Source: Marivivens donghaensis (GTDB taxonomy: Bacteria; Pseudomonadota; Alphaproteobacteria; Rhodobacterales; Rhodobacteraceae). From it: 64,000 bases of DNA. The position numbers were made by a program, and so were the translations under genes. The stretch's first letter is position 1, and each line of letters starts with the position of its first letter. Below, piece after piece: positions 44,803-53,051 of this stretch. Location: positions 124,001 through 188,000 of the forward strand of contig NZ_JALNPR010000002.1 of the NCBI RefSeq assembly GCF_023541015.1, read 5' to 3'. The notes below the pieces were generated by a model that worked only from the letters and a program-made list of their open reading frames with translations, had not been told where the DNA came from and made no database searches.

Positions 44803-44832
44803 CGGGGCGACTGACACCAGTCGCCCCGTTTT
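44803..44832 (+). terminator. Partial terminator between binding protein and permease genes
   Basis: CGGGGCGACTG (44803-44813), ACAC, CAGTCGCCCCG (44818-44828), then TTTT. Eleven perfect pairs. Inside an operon such hairpins often cap the abundant binding-protein message while allowing some read-through. Confidence 0.8.
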
Positions 44833-44852
44833 CTCTATCCTCTCAACAGACG

Positions 44853-45746
44853 GTGGCAGCTATTTTCAGTTTCTGTTCCGATCCAGCCTCGCTCGAAGGC
44901 ATCGAATGGCTCAGCTGCTATTTGACCACAGGCAAACATCTGGGGATCTACTGGTCTATTGGGACGGTCCTGTTGTTGCTGGCCATCACAGCACCTGTTG
45001 CGCTGTTTTTCGGCTTTGCAGGGGCAAGCGCCGCACGCTCGCGCATCCTTCCAATTGCTTGGTTCGGGAAGGGATATACCGCGATCGTTCGAGGCGTGCC
45101 CGATATCGCCTTCTTCCTATTCTTCGTCATCGCGCTCGATCAGTTCTTTGAGTGGATACGGCACGAGGTGAAATGTCCCGACTGGGATATGCCGATCCGT
45201 CAAGGCAACGATTTCGTTGTCTGCCCTGAAGCAAAACTGCCATTGGGCACAGCCCCACAGTGGGTGCATGAAACCTACGGGTTCTCTCTCGCCGTTCTCA
45301 CTTTTGCGATCGTGTTTGGGGCCTTTGCAGCGAACGTTCTTTCGGGCGCAATGCGGGCCGTGCCCCATGCCCAGCTAGAAACGGCAGAGGCATACGGCAT
45401 GACACAGCGCCAAACCTTTTGGCGCGTGCTTGTCCCGCAGATGTGGGTCTACGCCCTGCCCGGTCTGTCGAACCTCTGGATGGTTTTGATCAAAGCCACG
45501 CCGCTTCTGTTCCTCCTCGGTGTTGAAGACATCGTCTATTGGGCCCGCGAACTCGGCGCGACGAAGACCGCAAAGTTCACCGAATACCCCCACGGCGATT
45601 GGCGGATGTGGTATTTCCTCGCTCTCTTGGTCTTCTACCTCGGCTTCACCAAAGTGTCCGAAGTCGTGCTCGATAAAATCATGTCGCGCCTCACACGTGG
45701 TCAAGCGACCGCCGCTGGCGAAGCCCAGAGAAAGGCCGCAGCATGA
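44853..45746 (+). CDS. ABC transporter permease (HisQ-like)
   Basis: 297 residues, about six to seven membrane helices. The permease EAA-type loop ETAEAYGMTQRQTFWRVLVPQ contacts the ATPase. The start is a GTG at 44853 directly after the hairpin; no ATG is available near it. Its N terminus is longer than usual and carries a hydrophilic insert (about 105-130). The stop overlaps the next gene by 4 bases (ATGA). Confidence 0.9.
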   Translation: MAAIFSFCSDPASLEGIEWLSCYLTTGKHLGIYWSIGTVLLLLAITAPVALFFGFAGASAARSRILPIAWFGKGYTAIVRGVPDIAFFLFFVIALDQFFEWIRHEVKCPDWDMPIRQGNDFVVCPEAKLPLGTAPQWVHETYGFSLAVLTFAIVFGAFAANVLSGAMRAVPHAQLETAEAYGMTQRQTFWRVLVPQMWVYALPGLSNLWMVLIKATPLLFLLGVEDIVYWARELGATKTAKFTEYPHGDWRMWYFLALLVFYLGFTKVSEVVLDKIMSRLTRGQATAAGEAQRKAAA

Positions 45747-46549
45747 CCTGTTGGGATATCCTATCGGACTACGGATTGCGCAGCTTGGGCATTGGCGAAC
45801 GGCTGCTGCCGCGTGATAACTTTACCATCTGTCAGCAGGTCGTGCTGATCGGATCGGGGATGATCTGGAACATCTACTTTGGCCTTTTGGCGCTGGTGTC
45901 TGGGTTCTTCTTGGCCGTGGCGACCGCTGTCGGCAAAGCGCACCACAACCCGATGTTCCGCAAACCCGCTGAGTGGTTCATCTTTGTGTTCCGTGGGTCG
46001 CCGCTGTTCATCCAGTTCTTCTTTGCCTACTTCACCTTCCAGAGCCTCAAGGGCGCCTATCCGATCTTTACCCCGCTGACCTCGGCATGGCTCGGCGCGT
46101 TGATCGTTTTGTTCCTCAACACGGCGGCCTATTCGGCAGAGATTTTTTACGGCGCGTTGATGTCGATCCCCAAAGGCGACATTGAGGCGGCAGACGCCTA
46201 TGGCATGTCGGGCTGGAAACGGTTCCGTCGGATCACCTTACCGACCATGCTCCGCCTCGCGTGGCCAGCCTACACGAACGAAGCGATCTTCTTGTTCCAC
46301 GCCACAACGCTGGTTTTCATGTCGGGCTTTCCTGCGCGCAGCCAGATGGGTGATGCGCTCTATTACGCGAGCTATTTTGCGGACAAAACGTTCAACCCGT
46401 TTATCCCTTACCCGATCCTCGCTGGGTTCTTTATCCTGCTGACGCTGACCGTGATCGGCACCTTCGGGCTGATCAACAAACAGCTTAACCGCCATTTGCC
46501 GCAAACAAATCGTGCTAAAATACGCTTGCGTCTAAATCTGATCCGGTAG
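45743..46549 (+). CDS. ABC transporter permease (HisM-like)
   Basis: 268 residues with five or six membrane helices and the EAA loop EAADAYGMSGWKRFRRITLP. It completes the heterodimeric channel. Coupled to the first permease by ATGA. Its last codons also hold the -35 element of the next promoter. Confidence 0.93.
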   Translation: MTCWDILSDYGLRSLGIGERLLPRDNFTICQQVVLIGSGMIWNIYFGLLALVSGFFLAVATAVGKAHHNPMFRKPAEWFIFVFRGSPLFIQFFFAYFTFQSLKGAYPIFTPLTSAWLGALIVLFLNTAAYSAEIFYGALMSIPKGDIEAADAYGMSGWKRFRRITLPTMLRLAWPAYTNEAIFLFHATTLVFMSGFPARSQMGDALYYASYFADKTFNPFIPYPILAGFFILLTLTVIGTFGLINKQLNRHLPQTNRAKIRLRLNLIR

Positions 46550-46555
46550 TATACA
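46526..46555 (+). promoter_or_regulatory. Predicted promoter of the gamma-glutamyl operon
   Basis: TTGCGT (46526-46531), an 18-base spacer and TATACA (46550-46555). The -35 element is inside the end of the permease gene. The expected start site, about 46562, lies in the centre of a 14-base palindrome. Confidence 0.5.
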
Positions 46556-46556
46556 T

Positions 46557-46631
46557 AATTTGATCAAATTTACCGGGTGGGTCCGCGCGAGCGGCAGCTA
46601 CAACCCAAGCGACGGGGTTTGATCCGATCAA
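46557..46631 (+). promoter_or_regulatory. Twin TTGATC/GATCAA operators
   Basis: AATTTGATCAAATT (46557-46570) is a perfect 14-base palindrome over the predicted start site. TTGATC-C-GATCAA (46619-46631) is a second dyad with the same half-site. Their centres are about 61.5 bases apart, close to six helical turns, which would suit looping by one repressor. No regulator gene lies nearby. Confidence 0.55.
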
Positions 46632-46727
46632 TGAAGGGCCAAGGGCATGGACCTGTGACGTGGCTGCGTATTCCGCGCGCCACCCCGTACCATTGCCTTG
46701 TCAACGGCCCTCTTAAACGGGTGAGAC

Positions 46728-48062
46728 ATGAGTAGTTGGCTGGACGAGAATCCGCATATCCGCAGCATTCGCGCGGGCGCTGCCGACCTTAACGGTCAGG
46801 CACGGGGCAAACGCATCCCTGTAAAATTTGCGCGTAAGATGGAAACCGAAGGCATGCGGTTCCCGCTGTCCGTTTTGAACCTCGATATTTGGGGCGAAGA
46901 CGTAGAAGACAGCCCCTTGGTTTTCGAAGTTGGCGACCCTGACGGGATGCTTTTCCCAACCGAGCGCGGCTATGTTCCGATGCCGTGGCTCCAGACCCCA
47001 TCGGCGCTTTTGCCAATGTGGATGTTCACCGAAGAGGGCGTGCCGTTTGACGGTGATCCGCGCCACGCCTTGTCGCGTGTCGTCAAACGCTATGCCGAGT
47101 TGGGCCTAAAACCTGTTGTTGCTTTCGAGATGGAATTCTACCTCATCGATGACAGTGGCAAAGAAATCCAGCAGCCGAAAAGCCCTCGGTCAGGAAAACG
47201 CCGCGCGGGTGGCGAAATCCTGTCGCTGCGTGCACTGGATGCCTTCGATAACTTCTTTAACGACCTCTATGACGCTTGCGACCTGATGGAGATCGAAACA
47301 GAGGCGGCAACCTCTGAGGTTGGTGTCGGCCAGTTCGAAATGAACCTCGTCCACGTGGCCGACGCCCTGAAAGCCGCTGATGACGCCTATCTGTTCAAGA
47401 TGCTGGTGCGCGGCCTTGCCCGCAAACACGGGATGGCAGCGTCCTTTATGGCGAAACCCTATGAAGAATACGCAGGCAACGGTCTGCACGTCCATTTCTC
47501 GGTCGTGGATGAGGACGGGAATAACGTCTTTGCCGACGGCAGCTTTGAGGGCACCGATACGCTCAAGCACGCGATCGCGGGCTGTCTACGCGGCATCCCT
47601 GATCTGGCGTTGGTATTTGCCCCGCATGAAAACTCGTATGCGCGCCTTGTGCCCGAAAGCCATGCGCCAACAGGCATTTGCTGGGCCTACGATAACCGCA
47701 CAGCGTCAATCCGCGTGCCAGGCGGTAGCCCCGCTGCACGTCGGATCGAACACCGCGTGGCAGGGGGCGACGTGAACCCCTATCTGTTCCTCGCTGCGGT
47801 GCTGGGGTCGGCTCTGGTCGGGATTGAGGACAAACTCACCCCGCCGCCTCCCATCAGCGGCAACGCTTACGAACAGGAAATGGCGCAGATCCCCGATACA
47901 TGGGCTCAAGCCATTGATCGGTTCGAGACGTCTGTCCTTGCGGAACGTGTCTTTCCACGGACACTGATTGACAACCTTGTGATGACGAAGCGCCAAGAAC
48001 TCCATTATCTGGGCGAGTTGTCGGAACAGGAAATCCTAGACCTTTATCTGGATACCGTCTGA
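46728..48062 (+). CDS. Glutamine-synthetase-like gamma-glutamyl ligase (first copy)
   Basis: 444 residues with the glutamine synthetase fold: N-terminal beta-grasp, then catalytic barrel with AFEMEFYLID (the metal Glu pair), GVGQFEMNL, AGNGLHVHFSVVDEDG and the C-terminal AYDNRTASIRVPGGSPAARRIE (quoted in part). It lacks the adenylylation loop tyrosine context of GlnA and groups by appearance with PuuA/GmaS-like ligases that join glutamate to amines. Substrate unknown. First gene behind the palindrome promoter. Confidence 0.85.
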   Translation: MSSWLDENPHIRSIRAGAADLNGQARGKRIPVKFARKMETEGMRFPLSVLNLDIWGEDVEDSPLVFEVGDPDGMLFPTERGYVPMPWLQTPSALLPMWMFTEEGVPFDGDPRHALSRVVKRYAELGLKPVVAFEMEFYLIDDSGKEIQQPKSPRSGKRRAGGEILSLRALDAFDNFFNDLYDACDLMEIETEAATSEVGVGQFEMNLVHVADALKAADDAYLFKMLVRGLARKHGMAASFMAKPYEEYAGNGLHVHFSVVDEDGNNVFADGSFEGTDTLKHAIAGCLRGIPDLALVFAPHENSYARLVPESHAPTGICWAYDNRTASIRVPGGSPAARRIEHRVAGGDVNPYLFLAAVLGSALVGIEDKLTPPPPISGNAYEQEMAQIPDTWAQAIDRFETSVLAERVFPRTLIDNLVMTKRQELHYLGELSEQEILDLYLDTV

Positions 48063-48122
48063 CCCATTGCCGCCTGTGAAAACCGCAGGTAGCCTGAGTT
48101 AACGCTCCTTATTTGGTGACTT

Positions 48123-48809
48123 ATGAAGATCGGCATTCTGATCGCTGGGCATTCGCCCGAAAACCTAAGGCCGGAACACGGCGAATATGACGTGTTCTTT
48201 AAAAACCTGCTGGCTGGTCAGGGGTTTACCTTTGAAACGTGGTTTGCCGTTGATGGCGAATTGCCCGACGACGTGCATGCGGCGGACGGCTGGCTGATCT
48301 CTGGATCGCGCCACGGCGCCTATGAGGACTTGCCGTTCATTCCGCCGCTCGAAGACTTCATTCGCGCGGTCTATGCGGCGGCTGTGCCTCTGGTCGGGAT
48401 TTGCTTTGGCCACCAGATCATCGCCCAAGCCCTCGGCGGTAAGGTCGAAAAGTCCGAAAAGGGCTGGATGGTTGGCCGTCAAGTCTACAACTTCGCAGGC
48501 GAGGCTGTGGCGCTTAACGCATGGCATCAGGACCAAGTGGTCGCATTGCCCAAAGATGCCAAAGTCATCGCCTATAACGACACCTGCCCCTATGCCGCGC
48601 TTGGCTATGGGCACAAAGCGTTCACCGTGCAGGCGCACCCTGAGTTCTCGAACGGTTTCCTCGGCAAATTGGCCGAAAGCCGTGGGCGGGGCGTGGTGCC
48701 TGATCCGCTGATCGATACTGCGATCGAAAACACGGAAAAGCCGACCGATAGCGCCATTCTGGCCCGTCGCATCGGCGCATTTTTTAAACAGAAAGAGCCA
48801 CAGTCATGA
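48123..48809 (+). CDS. Class I glutamine amidotransferase-like protein
   Basis: 228 residues. The triad is complete: Cys94 (GICFGHQII), His172 and Glu174 (VQAHPEF). It resembles GuaA-type (COG0518) domains more than PuuD-type hydrolases. In this operon it may hydrolyse gamma-glutamyl bonds or supply ammonia. The ATGA overlap with the following ligase suggests a shared job. Confidence 0.85.
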   Translation: MKIGILIAGHSPENLRPEHGEYDVFFKNLLAGQGFTFETWFAVDGELPDDVHAADGWLISGSRHGAYEDLPFIPPLEDFIRAVYAAAVPLVGICFGHQIIAQALGGKVEKSEKGWMVGRQVYNFAGEAVALNAWHQDQVVALPKDAKVIAYNDTCPYAALGYGHKAFTVQAHPEFSNGFLGKLAESRGRGVVPDPLIDTAIENTEKPTDSAILARRIGAFFKQKEPQS

Positions 48810-50164
48810 CCGACTGGACTGAAAAATTACCCGAGGCGGCTCAGGAATACCTGAAGGACCGCCGTTTAGACGAAGTTGAATGTATTATCGCCGATATGCC
48901 CGGCATTGCCCGCGGCAAGGCCGTTCCCGCGTCCAAGTTCGCGCGCCAAGAATACTTTCACCTGCCCGACAGCATCTTTTACCAAACCATCACAGGTGAG
49001 TGGGGGGATGCAGCGGGCGAGGACGGGTTTATCGAACGCGATATGATCCTGAAGCCTGACTACGACACAGCGACCGCTGCACCGTGGACGGGCGACTGGA
49101 CGCTGCAGGTGATCCACGACGCCTACGACCGCAAGGGCAACCCGATCGAATATGCGCCCCGCAACGTTCTGAAGCGTGTTGTGGAGCTGTATCGCAAGCA
49201 AGGGTGGGAACCGGTTGTTGCGCCCGAGATGGAATTCTACCTCGTGGCCCGCAACCTCGACCCTGCGAAAAGCATTGAGCCTATGATGGGCCGCTCTGGT
49301 CGTCCTGCTGCTGCGCGTCAGGCCTATTCGATGACCGCCGTAGACGAATTCGGCCCTGTGATCGACGACATCTACGACTTTGCCGAAGCTCAAGGGTTCG
49401 AAATCGACGGCATCACCCAAGAAGGCGGCGCAGGTCAGCTTGAGATCAACCTCCAGCACGGCGACCCTGTGAAACTGGCTGACGAGGTGTTCTACTTCAA
49501 ACGCCTGATCCGCGAAGCCGCGCTGCGCCACAACTGCTTTGCCACCTTCATGGCGAAACCCATTGCCGATGAACCCGGCAGCGCGATGCACATCCACCAT
49601 TCGGTCAAAGAAATAGAAACGGGTCAGAACATCTTTTCCGGTCCGCAGGGTGGCGAAACGGACGCGTTCTATCACTTCATCGGTGGGATGCAGAAATACC
49701 TGCCGTCCGCGATTGCCGTGATGGCGCCCTATGTGAACAGCTACCGCCGTTATGTGCGCGACCACGCCGCCCCGATCAACCTTGCGTGGGGCCGCGATAA
49801 CCGCACGACGGGTATCCGCGTGCCGCTCTCTGGTCCGTCCTCGCGTCGGATTGAGAACCGCTTGGCTGGGATGGACTGTAACCCATACCTTGGCATCGCG
49901 GCGTCCTTGGCCTGCGGCTATCTGGGCATGATGGAAGAACACCGCGCAGGTCCGTCGTTCAAAGGCGACGCCTATGAGGGTGACGAAGATCTGCCGCGCG
50001 TGATGGGTGACGCTCTCGACCTCTTCGAAGAGGCAACCACGCTGCACGACATCCTTGGCCCAGAATTCGCCCGCGTGTATTCCATCGTGAAACGCGCCGA
50101 ATACGAAGAATTCCTACAGGTGATCAGCCCGTGGGAACGTGAACATTTGCTGTTGAACGTCTGA
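48806..50164 (+). CDS. Glutamine-synthetase-like gamma-glutamyl ligase (second copy)
   Basis: 452 residues. The same fold as the copy at 46728 (APEMEFYLVARN; GGAGQLEINLQHGDP; GSAMHIHHSVKE; WGRDNRTTGIRVPLSG) but clearly diverged from it. PuuA-like: a role in attaching glutamate to an amine such as putrescine is likely but unproven. Overlaps the amidotransferase by 4 bases and the next small gene by 1 base (TGATG). Confidence 0.88.
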   Translation: MTDWTEKLPEAAQEYLKDRRLDEVECIIADMPGIARGKAVPASKFARQEYFHLPDSIFYQTITGEWGDAAGEDGFIERDMILKPDYDTATAAPWTGDWTLQVIHDAYDRKGNPIEYAPRNVLKRVVELYRKQGWEPVVAPEMEFYLVARNLDPAKSIEPMMGRSGRPAAARQAYSMTAVDEFGPVIDDIYDFAEAQGFEIDGITQEGGAGQLEINLQHGDPVKLADEVFYFKRLIREAALRHNCFATFMAKPIADEPGSAMHIHHSVKEIETGQNIFSGPQGGETDAFYHFIGGMQKYLPSAIAVMAPYVNSYRRYVRDHAAPINLAWGRDNRTTGIRVPLSGPSSRRIENRLAGMDCNPYLGIAASLACGYLGMMEEHRAGPSFKGDAYEGDEDLPRVMGDALDLFEEATTLHDILGPEFARVYSIVKRAEYEEFLQVISPWEREHLLLNV

Positions 50165-50391
50165 TGAAACCAACCCGCCGCCCGACAAAGATGGAAAAAC
50201 CAACTGGACCACGGTCGGCGGGGATGTTTTCGCATGGGGGGAAGGCTCAGAAATCCGCAGGACGGCTGAGCATGAAAAACAGCCCCTCCCTCAACGGCAT
50301 TTCGGCCTTTCGCGAAGATAAGGTCGAGGTCGCGCAGCCCGTAAAGAAAACCCAATTCACGGTCGCCATCGAACCCAAGAGTGACGAATGA
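50164..50391 (+). CDS. Small basic protein of unknown function, coupled at both ends
   Basis: 75 residues, rich in Lys, Ser, Pro and Arg, no Cys, no membrane helix and no signal peptide. The start shares a base with the upstream ligase stop (TGATG) and the stop overlaps the oxidase start by 4 bases (ATGA), so no spacer remains. The sequence has GLY/HIS motifs such as GMFSHGGKAQKSAG, perhaps a short binding peptide. I recognise no family. A non-coding spacer of exactly this layout would be a coincidence, but codon evidence is limited by length. Confidence 0.6.
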   Translation: MKPTRRPTKMEKPTGPRSAGMFSHGGKAQKSAGRLSMKNSPSLNGISAFREDKVEVAQPVKKTQFTVAIEPKSDE

Positions 50392-51692
50392 ACCCGCTCT
50401 ACTGCAATGACACGCGCGGTGAATTCCCGCCCTCTTGGTATGCGGCGACCACACCACTTCCTCCGCGGCGCCCATCCCTGACAGGGGATCAAAAGGCGGA
50501 TGTTGTGATCGTCGGTGCGGGCTACACTGGCCTTCATGCGGCGTGGGAATTGCGCAAACGGGGGCTGTCGGTGATCGTCCTTGATGCGCATCGCGCGGGT
50601 TGGGGGGCTTCGGGTCGAAATGGCGGGCAGGTTGGCAGCGATTACAACAAAAGCCAAATCTGGCTGGGTGCGCGGATCGGCCAGCCTCTGGCCCAAGACC
50701 TGTGGAAGCTGGCGCACGAAGCCACCGACATGGTCAAAGATTTCTGCACCACCTACGCCCCAGAAGCGAATTTTCGCCACGGGATCGCGCACGGCAGCTT
50801 TGACGCCAAAGATGTCGAGATGGAGCGCCGCATCTACGACCTGATGGACAAACACTATCCGGGTCATGAAACGACGGTCCTGAACGAAAAGGCGTTCCGC
50901 CGTTTGGTCAATTCCAAACTCTACGCGGGCGGCACCATCAACCGTCGCGCGGGCCATGTGCACCCGCTCCGCTATGTCCTCGCCCTCGCCCGCGAGGCAG
51001 AGGCCGCAGGTGCCCAAATCTATGAAATGACCGAGGCAAAGCGCATTCAGCATGGCGCAAAGCCAGTCGTTCATTGCGAAAATGGAACCGTCACGGCGGA
51101 TCATGTGATCCTTGCGGGCAATGGTTATATGCGTGGCCTTGATCGTGGAAACGACGCGCGCGTGATGACCGTGAATAGCTTTATCGGTGTTACCGAACCC
51201 TTGGGTGATTTGGCCGATACGGTTCTGGGCGAAGACATCGCCGCCTGCGATTCATCGAACGTGGTGAACTATTTCCGCTTGACCGAGGATCGCCGTTTGT
51301 TGTTCGGTGGCCGTGCCAACTACACGCGGCAGTTCCCCGACGATATCGGCAGCAAACTGCACAAACGCATGGGCGAAATGTTCCCGCAAATCCGCCACGT
51401 GCCCTTTACGCATACGTGGGGTGGCTCGCTCGGCATTTCGGTCAGACGTTTGCCTGTCGTGCGCCGCGTTGCGCCGAATGTCCTGTCGGTCTCTGGCTAC
51501 TCTGGTCACGGCGTCGCTTTGGCGGGGCTTGCAGGGAAACTCATGGCCGAAGCGGTCGCGGGTCAGGCCGAACGCTTTGACACCTTTAGCACCATCCCCC
51601 AAGGCCCCTACCCCGCAGGCCATCTGGCCCAAGGTCCGCTTTTGACCCTCGCCATGGCATGGTTCCGTCTGCGCGACAAACTCGGCATTTAA
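50388..51692 (+). CDS. FAD-dependent oxidoreductase (PuuB-like gamma-glutamyl amine oxidase)
   Basis: 434 residues. FAD Rossmann motif GAGYTGLHAAWELR begins at 43; the DAO-type fold continues with AGWGASGRNGGQVGSDY and the C-terminal SGYSGHGVALAGLAGKLMAE. PuuB oxidises gamma-glutamylputrescine; here the amine is not known. Cytoplasmic. Follows the ligases, as in puu-type pathways, but no aldehyde dehydrogenase gene is adjacent. Confidence 0.88.
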   Translation: MNPLYCNDTRGEFPPSWYAATTPLPPRRPSLTGDQKADVVIVGAGYTGLHAAWELRKRGLSVIVLDAHRAGWGASGRNGGQVGSDYNKSQIWLGARIGQPLAQDLWKLAHEATDMVKDFCTTYAPEANFRHGIAHGSFDAKDVEMERRIYDLMDKHYPGHETTVLNEKAFRRLVNSKLYAGGTINRRAGHVHPLRYVLALAREAEAAGAQIYEMTEAKRIQHGAKPVVHCENGTVTADHVILAGNGYMRGLDRGNDARVMTVNSFIGVTEPLGDLADTVLGEDIAACDSSNVVNYFRLTEDRRLLFGGRANYTRQFPDDIGSKLHKRMGEMFPQIRHVPFTHTWGGSLGISVRRLPVVRRVAPNVLSVSGYSGHGVALAGLAGKLMAEAVAGQAERFDTFSTIPQGPYPAGHLAQGPLLTLAMAWFRLRDKLGI

Positions 51693-51740
51693 TCGCCTTT
51701 AAGGCAGACATTCGTAGAATTGTAACAATCCATGTGTTAA

Positions 51741-51769
51741 GGATTTCCGAAATGAGTTTTCGGGAATCC
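51741..51769 (+). promoter_or_regulatory. Hairpin over the aminotransferase start region, with short upstream reading frame
   Basis: GGATTTCCGAAA (51741-51752) pairs with TTTCGGGAATCC (51758-51769), one mismatch, 4 bases before the start at 51774. AAGG at its foot is 8 bases before ATG 51752, which opens a 16-codon frame (51752-51802) overlapping the gene start. The fold would hide that site. Confidence 0.45.
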
Positions 51770-51773
51770 CAAA

Positions 51774-52970
51774 ATGACCACATTGCCGCCGAATGTTTAT
51801 GACGCCGAAGCAATCCCAGCCTCTGCATTGGCCGAAGTCGAACGTCTCCTGACCTCTGGCGATCTGTTCCGCTACACAAACGAGGGTTCCCCCGTTCACC
51901 TTCTGGAGCAAGAATTCGCAGCATTCCTCGGCTCTAAATACGCGCTGGCTGTGTCGTCCTGCTCTGCGGCTCTGTTCCTCTCGCTCAAGGCGCTCGGCCT
52001 GCCCCGCGACGCAAAAGTCCTGATTCCAGCTTTCACATTCGCCGCTGTGCCATCCTCGATCGTACATGCCGACTGTATTCCCGTGCTGTGTGAATGTGCC
52101 GACAACTACCGCATCGACATGAACGATTTCCGCGCCAAGCTTCCCGATGTGGATGCGGTCATCATCAGCCATATGCGCGGCCACACCTCTGACATGGACG
52201 CAATTATGGAGGCCTGTGACGCCGCAGGTATCCCCGTTGTCGAAGACGCCGCCCACAGCCTCGGCACCAAATGGCACGGCAAAAACATCGGCACCATCGG
52301 TCAGATCGGCTGTTTCAGCTTCCAGAGCTACAAAATGCTCAACTCTGGCGAAGGCGGCATTCTCGTCACCGACGACGCCGACCTGATTGCCCGCGCGGTC
52401 ATCATGTCTGGTGCGTACGAGCACAACTGGAACAAAAACATGGGCCTCAAAGAGGCGTTTGAACGCTGGCAGAACCAACTGCCGCTCTACAACGTGCGCC
52501 TCAACAACCTCTCTGCCGCCATCGTTCGTGCCCAGATCCCAGAGATCAACCGCCGCATCACTGACGGTCGTCGCAACCATGACCATGTGGCAGCGCAGCT
52601 GAACGCCTCGCCTTGGATTTCAGTGCCCGACAAACTCGCCGCCGAAGACCGCGCACCGGACTCGATCCAGTTCAACCTCGTTGGCATGGGCGACAACGCT
52701 GTCAAAGCATTTGCTGCCGCCGCCGCGGAACGTGGGATCAAAGTACAAGTCTTTGGTCGTAGCCAAGACAACGCGCGTGCATTTTGGAACTGGCAGTTCT
52801 TGGGCGAAACACCCAACCTGCCACAAACCCGCGCGATGCTAATGAATGCCTGTGACGTGCGCCTCCCTGCCCGCCTGACGCTCGAAGAATGTGATGTGGT
52901 GGCTGGCGCTCTGATCGACGCAGCACAAACGGTCATGGGGCAATCGCTCGACACGGTGGCAGCGGAATAA
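51774..52970 (+). CDS. DegT/DnrJ/EryC1/StrS family aminotransferase
   Basis: 398 residues. PLP lysine Lys187 in FQSYKMLNSGEGG, plus YALAVSSCSAALFLSLKALG and VVEDAAHSLGTKWHGK. These enzymes transaminate sugars or small carbonyl compounds; here it follows the gamma-glutamyl genes by 81 bases on the same strand. It might transaminate an aldehyde made by the oxidase, but that is inference. No clear ribosome site lies directly before the ATG because of the hairpin. Confidence 0.88.
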   Translation: MTTLPPNVYDAEAIPASALAEVERLLTSGDLFRYTNEGSPVHLLEQEFAAFLGSKYALAVSSCSAALFLSLKALGLPRDAKVLIPAFTFAAVPSSIVHADCIPVLCECADNYRIDMNDFRAKLPDVDAVIISHMRGHTSDMDAIMEACDAAGIPVVEDAAHSLGTKWHGKNIGTIGQIGCFSFQSYKMLNSGEGGILVTDDADLIARAVIMSGAYEHNWNKNMGLKEAFERWQNQLPLYNVRLNNLSAAIVRAQIPEINRRITDGRRNHDHVAAQLNASPWISVPDKLAAEDRAPDSIQFNLVGMGDNAVKAFAAAAAERGIKVQVFGRSQDNARAFWNWQFLGETPNLPQTRAMLMNACDVRLPARLTLEECDVVAGALIDAAQTVMGQSLDTVAAE

Positions 52971-53051
52971 CCGCGCCACCTACTTTTGCCAATTCACCCC
53001 GCGTCCCACCGCCGCACTGGACAGGCTCGTGCCATCCGCTAAACAGTTTGT

